Positions 41,470 to 49,920 of a stretch of 64,000 nt of DNA are shown here, piece after piece. The notes below the pieces were generated by a model. The model did not search any database. It was not told where the DNA came from and worked only from the letters and a program-made list of their open reading frames with translations. The DNA comes from CAVALG01 sp963630555 (lineage in GTDB: Bacteria > Bacillota > Clostridia > Oscillospirales > Acutalibacteraceae), in contig CAVGND010000002.1 in the NCBI GenBank assembly GCA_963630555.1, positions 28,405 through 92,404 on the forward strand, in the 5' to 3' direction. Made by a program: the position numbers and the translations under genes. Numbering within the stretch: position 1 is the first letter of the stretch; each line of letters starts with the position of its first letter.

Positions 41470-41780
41470 TATGCTTTAATATCGGTGATCTGTACTTTAG
41501 TGTACGGTTGTCTGTGACCCATTTTTCTTGCACAGCCTTTTTTGGGTTTGTAGGTGAAAACGGTTATTTTCTTCTGTTTGCCGTTTTTAAGAACCGTTGC
41601 CGACACCTCTGCGCCTTCAACATACGGTGTTCCGACTTTAAGGGTTTCACCGTCGTTAACGGCGATTACCTTGTCGAAGGTTACCGTTGCTTTTTCTTCT
41701 GCGCCCAGTTTTTCAATGAAAAGAACGCCGTCCTTTTCAACGCGGTACTGCTTACCGCCTGTTTCGATAATTGCGTACAT
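41469..41780 (-). CDS. rplU: 50S ribosomal protein L21
   Basis: A 103-residue L21 (MYAIIETGGKQYRVEKDGVL; KQKKITVFTYKPKKGCARKMG; HRQPYTKVQITDI). First gene of the rplU-prp-rpmA operon, behind a consensus-like promoter and a 95-nt leader. Confidence 0.98.
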   Translation of the reverse strand: MYAIIETGGKQYRVEKDGVLFIEKLGAEEKATVTFDKVIAVNDGETLKVGTPYVEGAEVSATVLKNGKQKKITVFTYKPKKGCARKMGHRQPYTKVQITDIKA

Positions 41781-41876
41781 TTATTTGGCACCTGCCTTAA
41801 TTTAAGACTCGCTACCGTACAGGTGGAGGACGAATAACAATCCTCACTTCACATCTACCCACAGTAAGCGGCTTTA
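41781..41876 (-). promoter_or_regulatory. rplU leader, possible L21 autoregulatory RNA
   Basis: The transcript from the rplU promoter carries about 95 nt before the AUG, ending AAGGCAGGTGCCAAATAA. Firmicutes rplU mRNAs usually have an L21 leader RNA in this place, and the AGGTGCCA end is typical. I could not verify the full fold, so this is a position-based call. Confidence 0.4.
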
Positions 41877-41878
41877 AC

Positions 41879-41907
41879 ACTATAACATTTTATGAACGGT
41901 TTGTCAA
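41879..41907 (-). promoter_or_regulatory. Promoter of rplU-prp-rpmA
   Basis: TTGACA (41902-41907), 17-bp spacer, TATAGT (41879-41884) on the minus strand. Confidence 0.8.
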
Positions 41908-42073
41908 GCATTTTTAATTTTTGGGTAACTGTCAAGTAAAAATTGGCAAAAAATTTCACTTCTTTTTCTGCCGGTTCACTATCCTCGCTGTGATCTAAAA
42001 CGATATGGCGTATTTCTTTGCGGTGAGTTCACTCTCGATTTCACCCAAGGCAATGTTCACCTTATAACATTCA

Positions 42074-42100
42074 ACTCATATTATCTCCCGACATATTATA
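42074..42100 (+). promoter_or_regulatory. Sigma-K-like promoter of the collagen-like gene
   Basis: AC (42074-42075), 16 bp, then CATATTATA (42092-42100). This matches the mother-cell sigma-K pattern AC-N16/17-CATAnnnTA, which fits a late spore-surface protein. Between 41910 and 42070 I see no gene or clear element. Confidence 0.4.
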
Positions 42101-42142
42101 TTAAAGGGTATCCCCCCGACGGAAAATCAAAATACAATCAAG

Positions 42143-42176
42143 GGAGGTAAACGGGAAATATAATTCCCCGATAATT
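42143..42176 (+). promoter_or_regulatory. Ribosome binding site separated from its start by a hairpin
   Basis: GGAGGT (42143-42148) lies 28 nt before the ATG of the collagen-like gene, too far for normal initiation. Between them is CGGGAA...TTCCCCG (42152-42170). Folding it would leave a spacing of 9 nt, close to ideal. Confidence 0.45.
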
Positions 42177-42818
42177 ATGTGTGAAAACTATCACGAAATA
42201 ATTGAAACCATACAAAGAAACCCGTTAAGAGCCGAAAATTGCTGCCCGCGCTCGCGTGGCTGCGGATGTAATTATTGCTGCCCAAGCGCCATTATAGGCC
42301 CCACGGGACCTACCGGTGCAACAGGGCCCACGGGACCTACCGGTGCAACAGGGCCCACGGGACCTACCGGTGCTACAGGCGCAACGGGACCGTCGTTTAA
42401 TACTGCGGCGTTTATTTCGGATACCGGTAATGCAATTGTTGCAAACGAAGCAAATATATTGTTTTCCACCTCAAACATTGCCGAAAATATCGGCTACAAT
42501 TCCGACACAGGCGTCTTCACGATAAATGATGCCGGTCAGTATTTTGCGGTTTGGTCAATCAATGCATCAAACAGCGGTACAGCCGAAGTTCCGATATCGG
42601 TAGTGTTAAGTCAATTAACGCCGACATCGGTAACTATTGCTGACACTGTTACGGATTCAGGTATACAACAAAATGAAAACGGTACGGTAACCGGCAGCGC
42701 AATTTTCAACGCTGCAGCAGGCGCAACCTACGCCTTTGTAAACAATTCCGGAAATTCAATTACACTTGAATCAAACAACGGACTTTCGTCAACCGTAACC
42801 CTTTTCAGAATAAATTAA
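42177..42818 (+). CDS. Collagen-like protein with C-terminal jelly-roll domain (BclA-like)
   Basis: A 213-residue surface protein. The cysteine-rich N-terminus (ENCCPRSRGCGCNYCCPS, about residues 21-38) could crosslink or anchor it. Residues 41-73 are eleven G-X-Y triplets (GPT, GPT, GAT), coded by a perfect 27-bp tandem repeat. A C-terminal beta-rich domain (FSTSNIAENIGYNSDTGVFT, TVTGSAIFNAAAGATYAFVN) resembles the TNF/C1q-like head of BclA exosporium filaments. No signal peptide, as for other exosporium proteins made in the mother cell. A glycosyltransferase gene follows, and threonines in the repeat are likely glycosylation sites. Spore surface location is inferred. Confidence 0.85.
   Translation: MCENYHEIIETIQRNPLRAENCCPRSRGCGCNYCCPSAIIGPTGPTGATGPTGPTGATGPTGPTGATGATGPSFNTAAFISDTGNAIVANEANILFSTSNIAENIGYNSDTGVFTINDAGQYFAVWSINASNSGTAEVPISVVLSQLTPTSVTIADTVTDSGIQQNENGTVTGSAIFNAAAGATYAFVNNSGNSITLESNNGLSSTVTLFRIN
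42297..42377 (+). repeat. 27-bp tandem repeat, three units, coding for GPTGPTGAT
   Basis: Units at 42297-42323, 42324-42350 and 42351-42377 are almost identical at DNA level (one T/A change in the third and a G/C third-position change). In-frame gain or loss of units would change filament length without disrupting the protein. Confidence 0.9.
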
Positions 42819-42886
42819 ATCAATTCAAGCAATACGCACGGCAAAATCGCCGTGCGTACATATAATTATAAAGGTGAAAAACTGAA

Positions 42887-43969
42887 ATGAGCAACTACAA
42901 AGTATATGTTTATGCGATATGTAAAAACGAATCCGCCTTTTGTAAGCGCTGGACAGACTCGATGAAGGAAGCCGACGGAATTACCGTTTTGGACACCGGT
43001 TCTACAGACGGATGCGATAAAATCCTGCGCCAGATGGGCATAGCGGTTTACAACAAAACAATCGACCCTTGGAGGTTTGACACGGCAAGAAACGAGAGTC
43101 TTTCACTTGTCCCGAACGACGCGGACATCTGTGTATGCACAGACCTTGACGAAGTGTTTGAAAAAGGTTGGCGTAAAAATGTAGAAAAGGCTTGGGAGAA
43201 AGGTGCGGACGTGTTAAAATACAGGTACACCTGGAGTTTCAATCCTGACGGCAGCGAAGGCTATGTATTTTATGCGAACAAAATCCATTCGCGGCACGGA
43301 TTTCATTGGATAAACCCCGTGCACGAAGTTCTGCAATTTGAAGGTAAAAATCCACGGTATTTAACCGCAGAAGGTGTGCAACTTAACCACTATCCCGACC
43401 CAGCGAAATCACGCAGCCAATACTTAGGGCTATTGGAATCAGCGGTTAAAGAAAACCCGAACGACGACCGAAATATGCATTATCTCGGGCGTGAATATAT
43501 GTTTAAAGGTATGTGGAAAAAGTCGATTGAAACGTTGAAAACTCATTTAAGTTTAAAAACCGCTGTATGGAAAGACGAGCGCGCCGCTTCAATGCGATAT
43601 ATCGGCAGGTGCTATCTTGCTTTAGGCAACCGTACCGATGCGCATAAATACTTTGCCTGCGCTGTTGCGGAAGCGCCTTGGCACAGGGAGGTTTGGCTTG
43701 AGTTAGCGGGATTTGAAGCAGAAAATAAAAATTGGGAGGCTGTTATCGCTTTATGCAACCGTGCCCTGCAAATAGAAAAAAGGCCGGAAATATATATATC
43801 CGAATCCGACAGTTACGGATATCTCCCCTATGACCTATTATCCTTAGCATACTACTATACCGATAAAAAGGATGAGGCCGTTGACTTTTGTAAAAAAGCG
43901 ATTGCAGCGGCACCGTATATTGAACGCCTTAAAAACAATTTAAAGATTTTTACGGCACAAAGCGGTTAA
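42887..43969 (+). CDS. Family 2-like glycosyltransferase with TPR tail
   Basis: A 360-residue cytoplasmic glycosyltransferase. The N-terminal GT-A part has YAICKNESAFCKRW, VLDTGSTDGCDKILRQMG and CTDLDEVFEKGW (the D-x-D-like metal site at about residues 85-88). From residue 180 on come TPR-like helical repeats (RNMHYLGREYMFKGMWKKSI, AASMRYIGRCYLALGNRTDA). This type often adds sugars to repetitive or surface proteins. It lies 68 nt after the collagen-like gene with its own AAAGGTG, so that protein is the obvious candidate acceptor; this is inferred from context. Confidence 0.88.
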   Translation: MSNYKVYVYAICKNESAFCKRWTDSMKEADGITVLDTGSTDGCDKILRQMGIAVYNKTIDPWRFDTARNESLSLVPNDADICVCTDLDEVFEKGWRKNVEKAWEKGADVLKYRYTWSFNPDGSEGYVFYANKIHSRHGFHWINPVHEVLQFEGKNPRYLTAEGVQLNHYPDPAKSRSQYLGLLESAVKENPNDDRNMHYLGREYMFKGMWKKSIETLKTHLSLKTAVWKDERAASMRYIGRCYLALGNRTDAHKYFACAVAEAPWHREVWLELAGFEAENKNWEAVIALCNRALQIEKRPEIYISESDSYGYLPYDLLSLAYYYTDKKDEAVDFCKKAIAAAPYIERLKNNLKIFTAQSG

Positions 43970-44038
43970 TTCCACTTGTATTAGGGGTAAAAATATAGTA
44001 TAATCAGTTTGTAGATTTATGCTGTGAGGTCATAGAAA

Positions 44039-44599
44039 ATGCAATTTGACGCTATTACTGCCGGCGTGCGCCCGGGCGGATTAAATAACAGATTTCAAAT
44101 CAGGCTTTTGGTATGCTATGTTGCAAGAGAAATAGGCTGCCCCATTTCTTCAATAAGTTTGTGTGAACTTATGCACTATAAAGGCGTTGCAAACTACTTT
44201 GAGATGGTTGAAGCGGTTTATAACCTTAAAGAAAACGGTTATATAGATATGGATGAAGAAACGAACGGTCGGCCTTATACCGTAACCGCAAAGGGTAGAG
44301 ATATGCTTTCGGAATTTGAAAGGGATCTTCCGAACACGATAAAGGAAGTATCGGTAAAGTATGTTGAAAGAATGATAACGCTTGAAAGAAATAAAAAGGA
44401 AAACAAGGTCTGGGTGGAAAACCTTGAAGGCGGCGGGTGTATGGCTTGCTGTTCCGTAATGGAAGGAGAGCGCGAACAATTGACCGTTCGCCTGTACACA
44501 CCGGATGAGGACTGTGCACGTAGGATTAACGATATGTTCTTAGAAGATCCGACAAAAGTTTTTGTGCGCGTTCTTGACCTTATGACCGGAGTTGAATAA
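44039..44599 (+). CDS. DUF4364 family winged-helix protein
   Basis: A 186-residue protein of a family common in Clostridia. The N-terminal part looks like a winged helix (NRFQIRLLVCYVAREIGCPIS, MVEAVYNLKENGYIDMDEET, YTVTAKGRDMLSEFERDLP). The C-terminal part is a small domain with CMACCSVMEGEREQLTVRLY. Predicted DNA-binding regulator without known target. It has GTGAGGTC upstream and stands alone, ending before a bidirectional hairpin and a convergent tRNA gene. Confidence 0.85.
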   Translation: MQFDAITAGVRPGGLNNRFQIRLLVCYVAREIGCPISSISLCELMHYKGVANYFEMVEAVYNLKENGYIDMDEETNGRPYTVTAKGRDMLSEFERDLPNTIKEVSVKYVERMITLERNKKENKVWVENLEGGGCMACCSVMEGEREQLTVRLYTPDEDCARRINDMFLEDPTKVFVRVLDLMTGVE

Positions 44600-44625
44600 A
44601 ATAAAAAACCGCCTTACGGCGGTTT
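44600..44625 (-). terminator. Terminator between DUF4364 gene and tRNA-Thr
   Basis: Stem AAACCGCC / GGCGGTTT (44606-44613, 44618-44625) with TTTTTATTTTATT on the minus strand, ending the tRNA transcript. On the + strand the T tract is poor. Confidence 0.75.
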
Positions 44626-44630
44626 GAAAA

Positions 44631-44706
44631 TGGAGCTGAAGATGGGACTCGAACCCACGACCTGTTGATTACGAATCAACTGCTCTACCAACTGAGCCAC
44701 TTCAGC
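44631..44706 (-). tRNA. tRNA-Thr (anticodon CGT)
   Basis: The minus strand gives a 76-nt cloverleaf. Acceptor stem GCTGAAG / CTTCAGC, D-arm with GGCTCAGTTGGTAGAGC, anticodon arm GTTGA-TTCGTAA-TCAAC with CGT, T-arm GTGGGTTCGAGTCCCAT. The CCA end is encoded (TCCA). It reads the ACG threonine codon. Confidence 0.96.
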
Positions 44707-44783
44707 GAATACCTGTATATTATATCAATTCTTGCCCTTTTAGTCAAGTGTTTTTTTGCGAATACAAAAAGGTGGTGGCGGAC

Positions 44784-45230
44784 ATGTCGATAAAAGAGAA
44801 AAACAAACTTTCCGAAAACTTAATTTATTTCCGAAAATTAAAAAAGATGAGTCAGATTGAAGTTGCCCAAAAATTGGATATACCGCGAACAAGATATGCA
44901 AAGTACGAAAATAATGTTATGCCTCCGGTAAGCATATTGGAAGCAATCGCAAAAATTTACGGTATCGATATTGATACTCTCGTCCGCACGGTTCAGCACA
45001 GTTCCCGCCCTAAAAAGAGCGAGGGATTGATAATAAAATTTGAAGATTGTTATAAACCCAAGCAGCGCCCGCCCGTTAAAAGGCGTAAACATGACAATAA
45101 TAAATTAAATGACGATGAAGAGGAATTGTGGAAAAAGATCTGCGAACTGCCGGCATCCGGTAAACGCAAACTTTATATGAAAATAATTGAAGAAATTGAA
45201 GGAGATAACTCAAACGGTTCAAAACGGTAA
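44784..45230 (+). CDS. XRE-family helix-turn-helix regulator
   Basis: Start at ATG 44784 (148 residues, MSIKEKNKLSENLIYFRK) with AGGTGG; an upstream in-frame ATG has no site. Residues 10-65 form a Cro/CI-type HTH (MSQIEVAQKLDIPRTRYAKYE, VSILEAIAKIYGIDIDTLV). The C-terminal half is charged and contains PPVKRRKHDNNKL and LWKKICELPASGKRKLYMK, the latter similar to tails of phage-type repressors. No phage genes are nearby. Target unknown. Confidence 0.88.
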   Translation: MSIKEKNKLSENLIYFRKLKKMSQIEVAQKLDIPRTRYAKYENNVMPPVSILEAIAKIYGIDIDTLVRTVQHSSRPKKSEGLIIKFEDCYKPKQRPPVKRRKHDNNKLNDDEEELWKKICELPASGKRKLYMKIIEEIEGDNSNGSKR

Positions 45231-45247
45231 AGTTGCGATTGCTTTTC

Positions 45248-46279
45248 CTAAATAAAATAATAATCGGTATCCCACGCCGGAACACAAGGGTTATGCCGAA
45301 GATATATTTTATAATCACCGTTCAAAGCATTCACCTTCAAAGGTATTAAAAACAAGTCTTCATTTCGGTGATATGCCGCTATTTTAAGTTTGGGCTTATA
45401 TTTTGATATAACGCCGGCCGCACCGTCAATAATTTCCGACTCTGCACCCTCCGCGTCAACTTTAATATATGTCGGCACAAGTTTTTCCGACAGTTTATCA
45501 ACCGTTACCGTATCAATTAAGCAAGTACCGCTGCCGATATGTGAGCCGCGTCCCGCAACAGATACGGCAGCACTGCCGCAGATATTTGAAACAGCCGCAT
45601 TTATTGCGGTTGTTTTTTTGTGCCCCTTTAAATTTTCGCTTAATTTCCTGTAATTCTTCGGATCAGGCTCGATTGCCGTTATGTTATTATACATTCCACC
45701 CGTTTGATTTATAAACTCAAGTACCGTATCACCTTTGTAGGCGCCTATATCGAAAAATGTTTCCTCGTCGCCGAGTTTTAATATTTGCCTGTAATTGTCA
45801 TCCACCGAAGTTTCACAATCAAATAAATATTGCAGTTTGCCGCTTAACTTATATCCGATCAAATTATCAAGCACATTTTTTGAGGTGTCATCGGCAAGGA
45901 GAGCACGCACCTTTTGAAAATCCCGAAAATGTTTTTCATAGAACTCGGTATTAAAAGTACCGTCCCCATATACCGGTACGTCCGGCGCATATAATTCCAC
46001 GGTTTTGCCAATCCGCTTTATATATTCCGTTACATTTTTAAGCGACGAACCGAATGACAGCAGGGCGATCATATCGGGCGCGGCGTCATATGCCGAAACA
46101 AATGACATTAAGTCAAAACCGAGGAACTTCTTGCGCCTTACAAAACCGTCGGACACAAAAACGCCCGAAATATTTATATTCATTTTTTGCAGTCGGTTAT
46201 ATATTTTTTCTGCGCCGTTTCCCATTCCGTATAAATATATGGGCCTTGAGGTTCCTTTTAAATATTCCCAGATATCCAA
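45248..46279 (-). CDS. FkbM-family methyltransferase
   Basis: SAM-dependent O-methyltransferase family often acting on surface sugars or secondary metabolites. I take TTG at 46279 as start (343 residues, DIWEYLKGTSRP) because AAGGTG lies 6 nt upstream and the longer frame runs into a hairpin. Residues up to about 80 form an extra Rossmann-like domain (YLYGMGNGAEKIYNRLQK). The FkbM domain has DEETFFDIGAYKGDTVLEF, TAIEPDPKNYRKL, DTVTVDKL and YIKVDAEGAESEIIDGA. It may methylate polysaccharide; acceptor unknown. Confidence 0.85.
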   Translation of the reverse strand: MDIWEYLKGTSRPIYLYGMGNGAEKIYNRLQKMNINISGVFVSDGFVRRKKFLGFDLMSFVSAYDAAPDMIALLSFGSSLKNVTEYIKRIGKTVELYAPDVPVYGDGTFNTEFYEKHFRDFQKVRALLADDTSKNVLDNLIGYKLSGKLQYLFDCETSVDDNYRQILKLGDEETFFDIGAYKGDTVLEFINQTGGMYNNITAIEPDPKNYRKLSENLKGHKKTTAINAAVSNICGSAAVSVAGRGSHIGSGTCLIDTVTVDKLSEKLVPTYIKVDAEGAESEIIDGAAGVISKYKPKLKIAAYHRNEDLFLIPLKVNALNGDYKIYLRHNPCVPAWDTDYYFI

Positions 46280-46302
46280 ATTTGTCACCTTACAACTTAT
46301 TA

Positions 46303-46329
46303 CCTTGCACCCGAAACAAAGGTGCAAGG
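46303..46329 (-). terminator. Hairpin after the GH2 gene
   Basis: CCTTGCACC / GGTGCAAGG (46303-46311, 46321-46329) lies between the GH2 stop and the FkbM start. The following minus-strand bases (TAATAAGTTGT) are only weakly T-rich, so some read-through into the FkbM gene is possible. Confidence 0.55.
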
Positions 46330-46341
46330 CAACCGTTATGT

Positions 46342-49200
46342 TTATTTCATTTTAAATTTAAACGAAAATTCTCTTTCATTAAATCGGTACTCAGCACCGA
46401 GCCAACTCGCACAGGAGGCGGAACCGATACCTGCACTTCTGTAATCTATACGCACATTCGTATATTTTGATTTTTTAAGTTCGTCGGTATGTTCGGCTTT
46501 TAAAAGATCATATGCCTCGTGATGAAGAACGGCAATTTCCATTTGTTTATCTGCGGTAAACTCAAAAGAATCATCAACACTCAATACCCTTGTATTGTAG
46601 TGATTACCGTGTTCCTGCGGACGCACGTAATTTACATATTCCGCATCCGCAGTGCTTTCGTACCAATCAACGGGGGCACTGTGATGCATATCACAGTAAC
46701 TTTCAATCGGGCCGCTGCCGAAATATTTGAATCTATCATCAAAATACGGCAATTTAAATTCAAATCCTATGCGCGGCATAAAATACCAGTCTTCAAGTTT
46801 GCGCATCTTACCGTTCAGCGTGTAAGTAACCTCGCCGTTGCCCGCAACAACAATCTTCAGGGTGTATCTTACGATCGGCCGCCTTGAAACACCCGCAAGG
46901 CTGCCGGTAACGGTTACGCTGCCTTCGCTGCATTCGGTTTCATATATATGATTGTAAAGGAACTCGAGATTTTCGCCTTCCCAATCATTCACATGAGTCC
47001 AAAACGGCGCAAGTCCCCTCTCGTTATCCGTTGTTGCCCTTAACATAGTAAGTTCAACGGGTGCACATATACGCGCTTTACCGTCAACAATCATATCGGT
47101 AAAATTACCGAGCGTTTTCGAGAAGGTATAGCGGAAATTATCGCCGCAGAAGACTATTTTATGCTCGGTTTCTTCGGTAACCGCCGTTCCGGCAGAATAT
47201 TCGGTTGCAATTCTTTCAACCGGAACTTCTACCTGCAAATTGCCTATCTCACTGCCGTCCTTTTTAGAAACAAGATATACGTTAACGAAACATCCGAGTC
47301 TGCATTCTGCCGGAAATTTGTTTTGCGGAATTATTGAGCCCGTTTTGTAAGGTTCAACCGACAGGGTCACGGTCTTATCCTCAATAACCTCGCCGTCCGC
47401 CTTAAGCACATACCTGATGTCATATTCACAAAGATTTGTAAAGGCGAAATAGTTTGTTATATTGATAACACCGTTTTCATAATTAAAGCGATATGGCGCA
47501 TAAGCAGCCTTAACTTCATAAGAACCCGCTTTTAAACTACGGTCGGCAAAAACCATACCGTCACAGCAGAAGTTGCCGAAATGCGTTTGTTCACCCTCAA
47601 AATCGCCGCCGTACTTTTGAACGTCACCATCCATCGCCACATGGTCACACCATTCCCAAATACAGCCGCCGACAAACTGGGGATATTTTAAAACAACATT
47701 CCAATAATCCCAGGGATCACCGGGGCCGTTGCCCATGGCGTGGCAATACTCACAAAGGAAAAACGGCAAATTGCCCATGGTTATTTTTTCATCACGGTCA
47801 CCTGCCAACCACTTTTCTGCTTCATAAAATTTTACATACATTTGTGAAAAGAAATCAACAAGTTCACATTCACATGCACGCGAAGCATCTTCACAGTGTA
47901 AAAGCCTTGACGGGTCTGTTTTGCGAAGCCATTTAAGCATGGTTTTATGGTGATTACCGTAACCGCTTTCGTTACCTGTAGACCACGCAAAAATTGAGGG
48001 ATGATTTTTATCGCGGTTATATGACCTGATCATCCGTTCCATATAGAGCGGTTCCCATTCGGGGCGGTTGGCAATCCAATCCGGATCATCTCGATTTGAA
48101 TCCGCACCGATAGGGTTAGCGATATGTTCCATACCGTGAGTTTCAAGGTCATTTTCAAGCATAACATAAAATCCCATTTCATCGCAGTAATCAAGAAATA
48201 CAGGCGACGGTGGGTAATGTGACGTGCGGATACAGTTGATGTTAAGCGATTTCATCAGTTTAAGGTCATTTAATATATCCTCATTACTCATAACCCAACC
48301 TTTATATTTTGTTGAATCGTGATGATTTACGCCGCGCAATTTTACAGGTGTTCCGTTTATAAGAATTTCACCTTTGGCGGAACGGCTGATTGTACGGAAA
48401 CCGACATTTTGCATTATAATCTCACCTGCTGCGCATATCCGCGCTTTATAGAGGTACGGTTTTTCAGCATTCCAGAGCACGGGGTTTTCAATCCTGATGG
48501 CAGCTTTGCCGTTTTTCGTTGCAGCGGAACCGACAATTCCATCCTCGCGGTTCAACACGGTAATATCGGCATCACCCTCGATATCAAAACAAACGGTATC
48601 GTTTTCTGTTGTTATTTTAATATCCTTAACATGCCCTTTCGGTCTTGAAAGCAAATAAACATCCCTGAAAATGCCGTTGTGGCGGAACATATCCTGATCT
48701 TCAAGATATGAGCCGCAGCACCATTTACGCACATCAATACGGACTGTGTTATCACCGACAATAACAAAATCGGTTATATCAAATTCCGCCTGCAGGTGAC
48801 TTCCCTGCGTAAAACCGACATATTTTCCGTTTACATATATCTCGGCGCAGGAGGAAACACCTTCAAGCACAAGGTATTGTTGCTTTGATATATCACTCAC
48901 GGTGAATTTTCTTTCGTACATTCCGAGCGGATTCACAGTAGGAACATACGGTTCATCCATCGGAATAGGATAACTGACATTCGAATAATTCGGATTTTCG
49001 TAACCGAGTACCGCCCAACACGATGGCACGGTTATAACATCCCATTCTGTCGGATAAACGGCTTCGTCACCGTTTTTAAAATACTTAAAACGCCATTCAC
49101 CGTTTAAGAGTTGATATTCACATTCGCCCGAAGGAATATAATAACTTCTCTGCGGCAAGCGATTTTCTGATATTCTTGAAAGGTCTTCAAACTTTCTCAT
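46342..49200 (-). CDS. Beta-galactosidase-like GH2 enzyme
   Basis: A 952-residue LacZ/EbgA-type GH2 protein, cytoplasmic. Domains in order: sugar-binding jelly-roll (RSYYIPSGECEYQLLNGEWR onward), Ig-like, TIM barrel with RGVNHHDSTKYKG and STGNESGYGNH (acid/base Glu in NES), and the nucleophile region FFLCEYCHAMGNGPGD. After these come a second Ig-like domain and the C-terminal beta-gal small-chain domain (NDWEGENLEFLYNH, FKYFGSGPIESYCDMHHSAP). It is last in an operon with a GH65 phosphorylase and beta-phosphoglucomutase. Beta-galactosidase is likely but other beta-glycosides cannot be excluded. Confidence 0.9.
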   Translation of the reverse strand: MRKFEDLSRISENRLPQRSYYIPSGECEYQLLNGEWRFKYFKNGDEAVYPTEWDVITVPSCWAVLGYENPNYSNVSYPIPMDEPYVPTVNPLGMYERKFTVSDISKQQYLVLEGVSSCAEIYVNGKYVGFTQGSHLQAEFDITDFVIVGDNTVRIDVRKWCCGSYLEDQDMFRHNGIFRDVYLLSRPKGHVKDIKITTENDTVCFDIEGDADITVLNREDGIVGSAATKNGKAAIRIENPVLWNAEKPYLYKARICAAGEIIMQNVGFRTISRSAKGEILINGTPVKLRGVNHHDSTKYKGWVMSNEDILNDLKLMKSLNINCIRTSHYPPSPVFLDYCDEMGFYVMLENDLETHGMEHIANPIGADSNRDDPDWIANRPEWEPLYMERMIRSYNRDKNHPSIFAWSTGNESGYGNHHKTMLKWLRKTDPSRLLHCEDASRACECELVDFFSQMYVKFYEAEKWLAGDRDEKITMGNLPFFLCEYCHAMGNGPGDPWDYWNVVLKYPQFVGGCIWEWCDHVAMDGDVQKYGGDFEGEQTHFGNFCCDGMVFADRSLKAGSYEVKAAYAPYRFNYENGVINITNYFAFTNLCEYDIRYVLKADGEVIEDKTVTLSVEPYKTGSIIPQNKFPAECRLGCFVNVYLVSKKDGSEIGNLQVEVPVERIATEYSAGTAVTEETEHKIVFCGDNFRYTFSKTLGNFTDMIVDGKARICAPVELTMLRATTDNERGLAPFWTHVNDWEGENLEFLYNHIYETECSEGSVTVTGSLAGVSRRPIVRYTLKIVVAGNGEVTYTLNGKMRKLEDWYFMPRIGFEFKLPYFDDRFKYFGSGPIESYCDMHHSAPVDWYESTADAEYVNYVRPQEHGNHYNTRVLSVDDSFEFTADKQMEIAVLHHEAYDLLKAEHTDELKKSKYTNVRIDYRSAGIGSASCASWLGAEYRFNEREFSFKFKMK

Positions 49201-49226
49201 AATAAATATTGCTCCTGTAAAAAGGC

Positions 49227-49868
49227 TTATTCAAAAATTGCGGTATCGGCTGATGCTAAATCAACAAAACGGTATGTAGCCTTTGCGTTCTGCGATGCCG
49301 CACCTACGCCTATAACATCCATTCCGCCCGCAATCGCCGCCTCTATGCCTGCGTCCGCGTCTTCAACTACTAAGCAATCCGATGGTTGTACCCCGAGTTT
49401 TTCAGCCGCTTTAAGGAATACTTCGGGATCGGGCTTGCTTTTTGAAATATCATTCCCGTCCGCAACAGCGTCAAAATATGTGTCAAGCCCGATATTTTTA
49501 AGTATTGCGGGCGTATTTTTACTTGATGAGCCGATAGCAATTTTTATACCGTTATCCTTTAAAAAACGGGTGAAGTTCATTACACCCGATAAAATATCAT
49601 TCGGTGAAAGGCTTTTTATATATTCTTTATAGTATTCGTTTTTACGCGTCGCCATTTCAAGTTTTTCGTTATCCGTATAAGTTTTTGTTGCTTTTTCGAG
49701 CAAGATATCCAAACTTTCCATACGGCTTACGCCCCTTTGGCGCTCGTTGATTTTATGGTCAAAATATATGCCTTCATCGTCGGCAAGTTTTTTCCAGCCG
49801 TTGTAATGGCATTCATCGGTGCAGACAATAACACCGTCAAGATCAAATATAACTGCTTTGTATTTCAT
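49227..49868 (-). CDS. pgmB: Beta-phosphoglucomutase
   Basis: Converts beta-glucose-1-phosphate to glucose-6-phosphate. Start at ATG 49868 (213 residues, MKYKAVIFDLDGVIVCTDE) with TAGGAG; the longer frame adds seven residues. HAD motifs: FDLDGV (nucleophile D9, acid/base D11), IAIGSSSKN, SKPDPEVFLKAAEKLG and VVEDADAGIEAA. The beta-PGM-specific cap helix region (RGVSRMESLDILL) is present. It lies between GH65 and GH2 genes: the phosphorylase makes beta-glucose-1-phosphate, which this enzyme channels to glycolysis. Confidence 0.95.
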   Translation of the reverse strand: MKYKAVIFDLDGVIVCTDECHYNGWKKLADDEGIYFDHKINERQRGVSRMESLDILLEKATKTYTDNEKLEMATRKNEYYKEYIKSLSPNDILSGVMNFTRFLKDNGIKIAIGSSSKNTPAILKNIGLDTYFDAVADGNDISKSKPDPEVFLKAAEKLGVQPSDCLVVEDADAGIEAAIAGGMDVIGVGAASQNAKATYRFVDLASADTAIFE

Positions 49869-49920
49869 AAATATGCTCCTAACGCTCAAATTTCATTTTA
49901 ACATTTAACGGATAAACCGC

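Noticed and set aside
41910..42070. Possible insertion-sequence remnant before the collagen-like gene
   Set aside because: Some AT-rich words look familiar from mobile-element ends but no inverted repeats, duplication or transposase fragment can be shown.
42297..42377. Possible CRISPR-like direct repeat
   Set aside because: The 27-bp units are contiguous without spacers and encode in-frame G-X-Y triplets; no cas genes are present.
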